A stretch of 8,390 bases of DNA from positions 1 through 8,390 of the forward strand of contig JAFAFZ010000043.1 in the NCBI GenBank assembly GCA_023423215.1. The letters are read 5' to 3'. Position 1 is the stretch's first letter. Every line of letters starts with the position of its first letter. Position numbers and translations under genes: made by a program. Below, piece after piece: positions 6,942 through 8,390 of the stretch. Origin of the DNA: Actinomycetes bacterium (GTDB taxonomy: Bacteria; Actinomycetota; Acidimicrobiia; Acidimicrobiales; Microtrichaceae). The notes under the pieces were generated by a model. The model saw nothing but the letters and a program-made list of their open reading frames with translations. It ran no database searches and was not told where the DNA came from.

Positions 6942-6949
6942 TGAGAGCG

Positions 6950-8296
6950 TCAGCGGTCGGTGATCGCCTCGGTGACGACGCGGGCGGACGCCCGGGCGTC
7001 GAACTTCGGTGCGTCCGCCGGACCGCGGGGCGGGCCGAGCCGCACGACGAGCGTGTGCGAGCCCGGATCGAGGGCGAGCACCTGGTTCCCGAAGCCGAGC
7101 GCCCAGAACATGTCCTCGGGTGCGCCGGGCACGAGCTGGGTCGGCGCGTCGGCGACGCCTCCCTCGCCCGCGGGTGCGCTCGACCCGGGTTCGGTAGGCG
7201 GCTGGGCCCCGGTGTCTGCGTCGCCCGTGACGGTGTCTGCCTCGTCCGTGACGGTGCCCGGCGCACCCGTGGCCTGCAGGGCGCCGAGCACGGTGCCGGG
7301 ACGGTTCACCCACCAGAGCCATCCGTAGGCGGAGTTGAGCTCCTGGCTCGAGCGGCCGGTGGCCTGGGCGACCCAGTCGGCGTCGACGATCGTCTCGCCG
7401 TCCCAGTCGCCGTCGCGCGGCATCAGCTCGCCGAAGCGGGCCAGGTCGCGGCAGCTCGACTGCACGCCCATGAACGTGAGCGGGTTGCCCGCCGCGTCGC
7501 GGCGGATCGAGGAGTGGGCCATGCCGAGCGGGGTGAACAGCCGATCCTGCGCGTACTGCGCCACGTCCACGCCGGTCGCGGTCGAGAGTACCGCTTCGAG
7601 CGTCTGGATGGCGGCGTTGTTGTAGGCCCACACGGTGCCCGGTTCGGCGTCCTGGGCGAGCCCGACCGAGAACGCCGTCTTGTCCGGCGCCTGGAACGCC
7701 ATCTCGACGTAGTCGGTGCGAGCGTCCTGGTGTCGTCCGCTGTCGTTGCTGAGCAGGTGCTCGACGGTGACGCCCTCGCTCGGCGTGCCCCGCCACTCCG
7801 GGATGTAGGTCGAGGCGTGGTCCGTGACGTCGAGCCGGCCATCGTGGTGAGCGATGCCGACGAGCGTGCTCGTGACCGACTTCGACGCGGAGAACACCTC
7901 GTGGGTCGAGTCGGGCGTGGTGCCGTTCCAGTACGACTCGGTGACGATGCGGCCGTCGCGGGCGACCAGGAAGCAGTTGGAGCCGGCGGCCCGAGCAGCG
8001 TCGGTGATCTCGGCGAGCGCGGCGGCGTCCATGCCCGCATCGTCGGCGTCGATCGTCTCCCACCCGCCGGTCGGCGGAGCGGTCGAGGGCGGCGAGGTGG
8101 CGGTCGTGTCGGTCGGCGACGGCGAGGTCGGTGTGTCGCCTCCCGTGGGCCGGTCGCTGGCGCCCGAGCCCTCCGAGGCGCTGCACGAGGCGGCCAGAGC
8201 GATGATCGCGAGCAGTCCGGCGGTCGCTCCCGTGGCGCGCCGCCGCCGTCGGCGCGGGTGCAGACCGTCGGAGCGATCGAGCGAGCGGAGCGACAT
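6950..8296 (-). CDS. serine beta-lactamase-like hydrolase, predicted lipoprotein
   Basis: A 448-residue exported serine hydrolase of the class C beta-lactamase / CubicO / NylB-like superfamily. The N-terminus has an Arg-rich n-region (R15-R20), a hydrophobic core ATAGLLAIIALAA and a cysteine at C38 in a degenerate lipobox (LAASC). It is followed by a Ser/Thr/Pro-rich spacer (about 40-75), so it is probably anchored outside the cytoplasmic membrane. Catalytic motifs are S136-A-S-K139 (SxxK) within VFSASKSVTSTLVG, and Y225-N-N in WAYNNAA. The third motif region reads WALGFGNQ (398-405) and lacks the HTG/KTG of true beta-lactamases. YGWLWW at 324-329 and the SASKS context suggest an amide or ester hydrolase like 6-aminohexanoate-dimer hydrolase rather than antibiotic resistance; this is inference. 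A low-complexity insertion (about 335-392) with a tandem repeat separates YGWLWW from WALGFGNQ. ATG 8296 is chosen for the signal peptide; no Shine-Dalgarno is seen. Confidence 0.9.
   Translation of the reverse strand: MSLRSLDRSDGLHPRRRRRRATGATAGLLAIIALAASCSASEGSGASDRPTGGDTPTSPSPTDTTATSPPSTAPPTGGWETIDADDAGMDAAALAEITDAARAAGSNCFLVARDGRIVTESYWNGTTPDSTHEVFSASKSVTSTLVGIAHHDGRLDVTDHASTYIPEWRGTPSEGVTVEHLLSNDSGRHQDARTDYVEMAFQAPDKTAFSVGLAQDAEPGTVWAYNNAAIQTLEAVLSTATGVDVAQYAQDRLFTPLGMAHSSIRRDAAGNPLTFMGVQSSCRDLARFGELMPRDGDWDGETIVDADWVAQATGRSSQELNSAYGWLWWVNRPGTVLGALQATGAPGTVTDEADTVTGDADTGAQPPTEPGSSAPAGEGGVADAPTQLVPGAPEDMFWALGFGNQVLALDPGSHTLVVRLGPPRGPADAPKFDARASARVVTEAITDR
7210..7251. repeat. 21-bp tandem repeat, two copies, inside the serine hydrolase gene
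   Basis: Two adjacent 21-bp units (7210-7230 and 7231-7251), identical at 19 of 21 positions, with a five-base start of a third (CGGTG at 7252). The unit is a multiple of three, so copy changes keep the frame. On the coding strand it gives a seven-residue acidic repeat of the form TVT(D/G)(E/D)AD, near residues 348-361. Confidence 0.8.
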
Positions 8297-8390
8297 GGCG
8301 CACAGCGTCGCACGACGCCATGGGTCCGCACGGCGCGGCTGGTCGCATCGGGCGTCGTGGTGGTGGCAGGGCGGCCGGCGGTGTGTTATA
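8297..8390. promoter_or_regulatory. upstream region of the serine hydrolase with an inverted repeat
   Basis: The 94 bases before the hydrolase start hold GCGTCG (8305-8310) and CGACGC (8313-8318), an operator-like inverted repeat with a 2-base spacer, 9-22 bases upstream of the ATG. On the minus strand the window edge reads TATAAC (8390-8385), which resembles a -10 element; its -35 would be outside the window. Close to the ATG only a poor hexamer, GACGCT, is present. No gene is supported here. Confidence 0.3.

Noticed and set aside
6950..8296. reading the serine hydrolase as an antibiotic-resistance beta-lactamase
   Set aside because: SxxK and YxN are present, but the third motif is GFGNQ rather than KTG/HTG, and the YGWLWW context suits other hydrolases of the superfamily.
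5766..8348. 860-codon open frame on the minus strand spanning the oxidoreductase and hydrolase genes
   Set aside because: It runs through two well-supported genes in another frame and has low-complexity Arg/Gly/Ala composition; stop-free only because of GC content.
8320..8390. plus-strand ATG frame open to the window edge
   Set aside because: Only about 23 codons are visible, Gly/Arg-rich, without promoter or ribosome-binding evidence; chance openness is expected at this GC content.

Overview
The window is very GC-rich (roughly 70 percent or more by eye) and densely coding, with strong third-position G/C bias that leaves long stop-free shadow frames on both strands. The gene types fit an actinobacterium: a multi-GAF SpoIIE-type phosphatase, a coenzyme-F420-type luciferase-like oxidoreductase, an OafA-like acyltransferase with an SGNH tail, and start codons with TANNNT hexamers about 7-9 bases upstream that suggest leaderless mRNAs. 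An Acidimicrobiia-like origin is possible, but that is inference. No RNA genes, insertion sequences, phage genes, CRISPR arrays or attachment sites were found.

Layout, left to right. (1) 1-1812, plus strand: the 3' part of a GAF-GAF-(PP2C/SpoIIE) phosphatase whose true start lies left of the window. (2) 1794-3866, minus strand: a membrane acyltransferase-3 protein fused to a C-terminal SGNH domain, converging on the phosphatase with a 19-bp overlap. (3) 3968-4603, minus strand: a TetR-family repressor. (4) 4684-5733, plus strand: a patatin-like phospholipase, divergent from the repressor across 80 bp that holds a perfect palindrome and a candidate -10 element for each gene. (5) 5734-5872: a convergent gap with three successive inverted repeats. 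(6) 5873-6847, minus strand: an LLM-class F420-dependent oxidoreductase. (7) 6950-8296, minus strand: a lipoprotein of the serine beta-lactamase-like (class C / CubicO / NylB-like) superfamily with an unusual low-complexity insertion. The last 94 bases are its upstream region.

How the genes may work together. The only pair with a clear regulatory relationship is tetR and patatin, where the repressor probably controls its own gene and the lipase. The acyltransferase, patatin and secreted serine hydrolase all handle acyl or ester/amide chemistry at or near the envelope, but they do not form one operon and a common pathway is not shown. The phosphatase would feed a partner-switching (anti-anti-sigma) circuit whose partners are not in the window. 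Overall this looks like ordinary chromosomal sequence with a few features worth checking, not an obvious new defence or mobile system.
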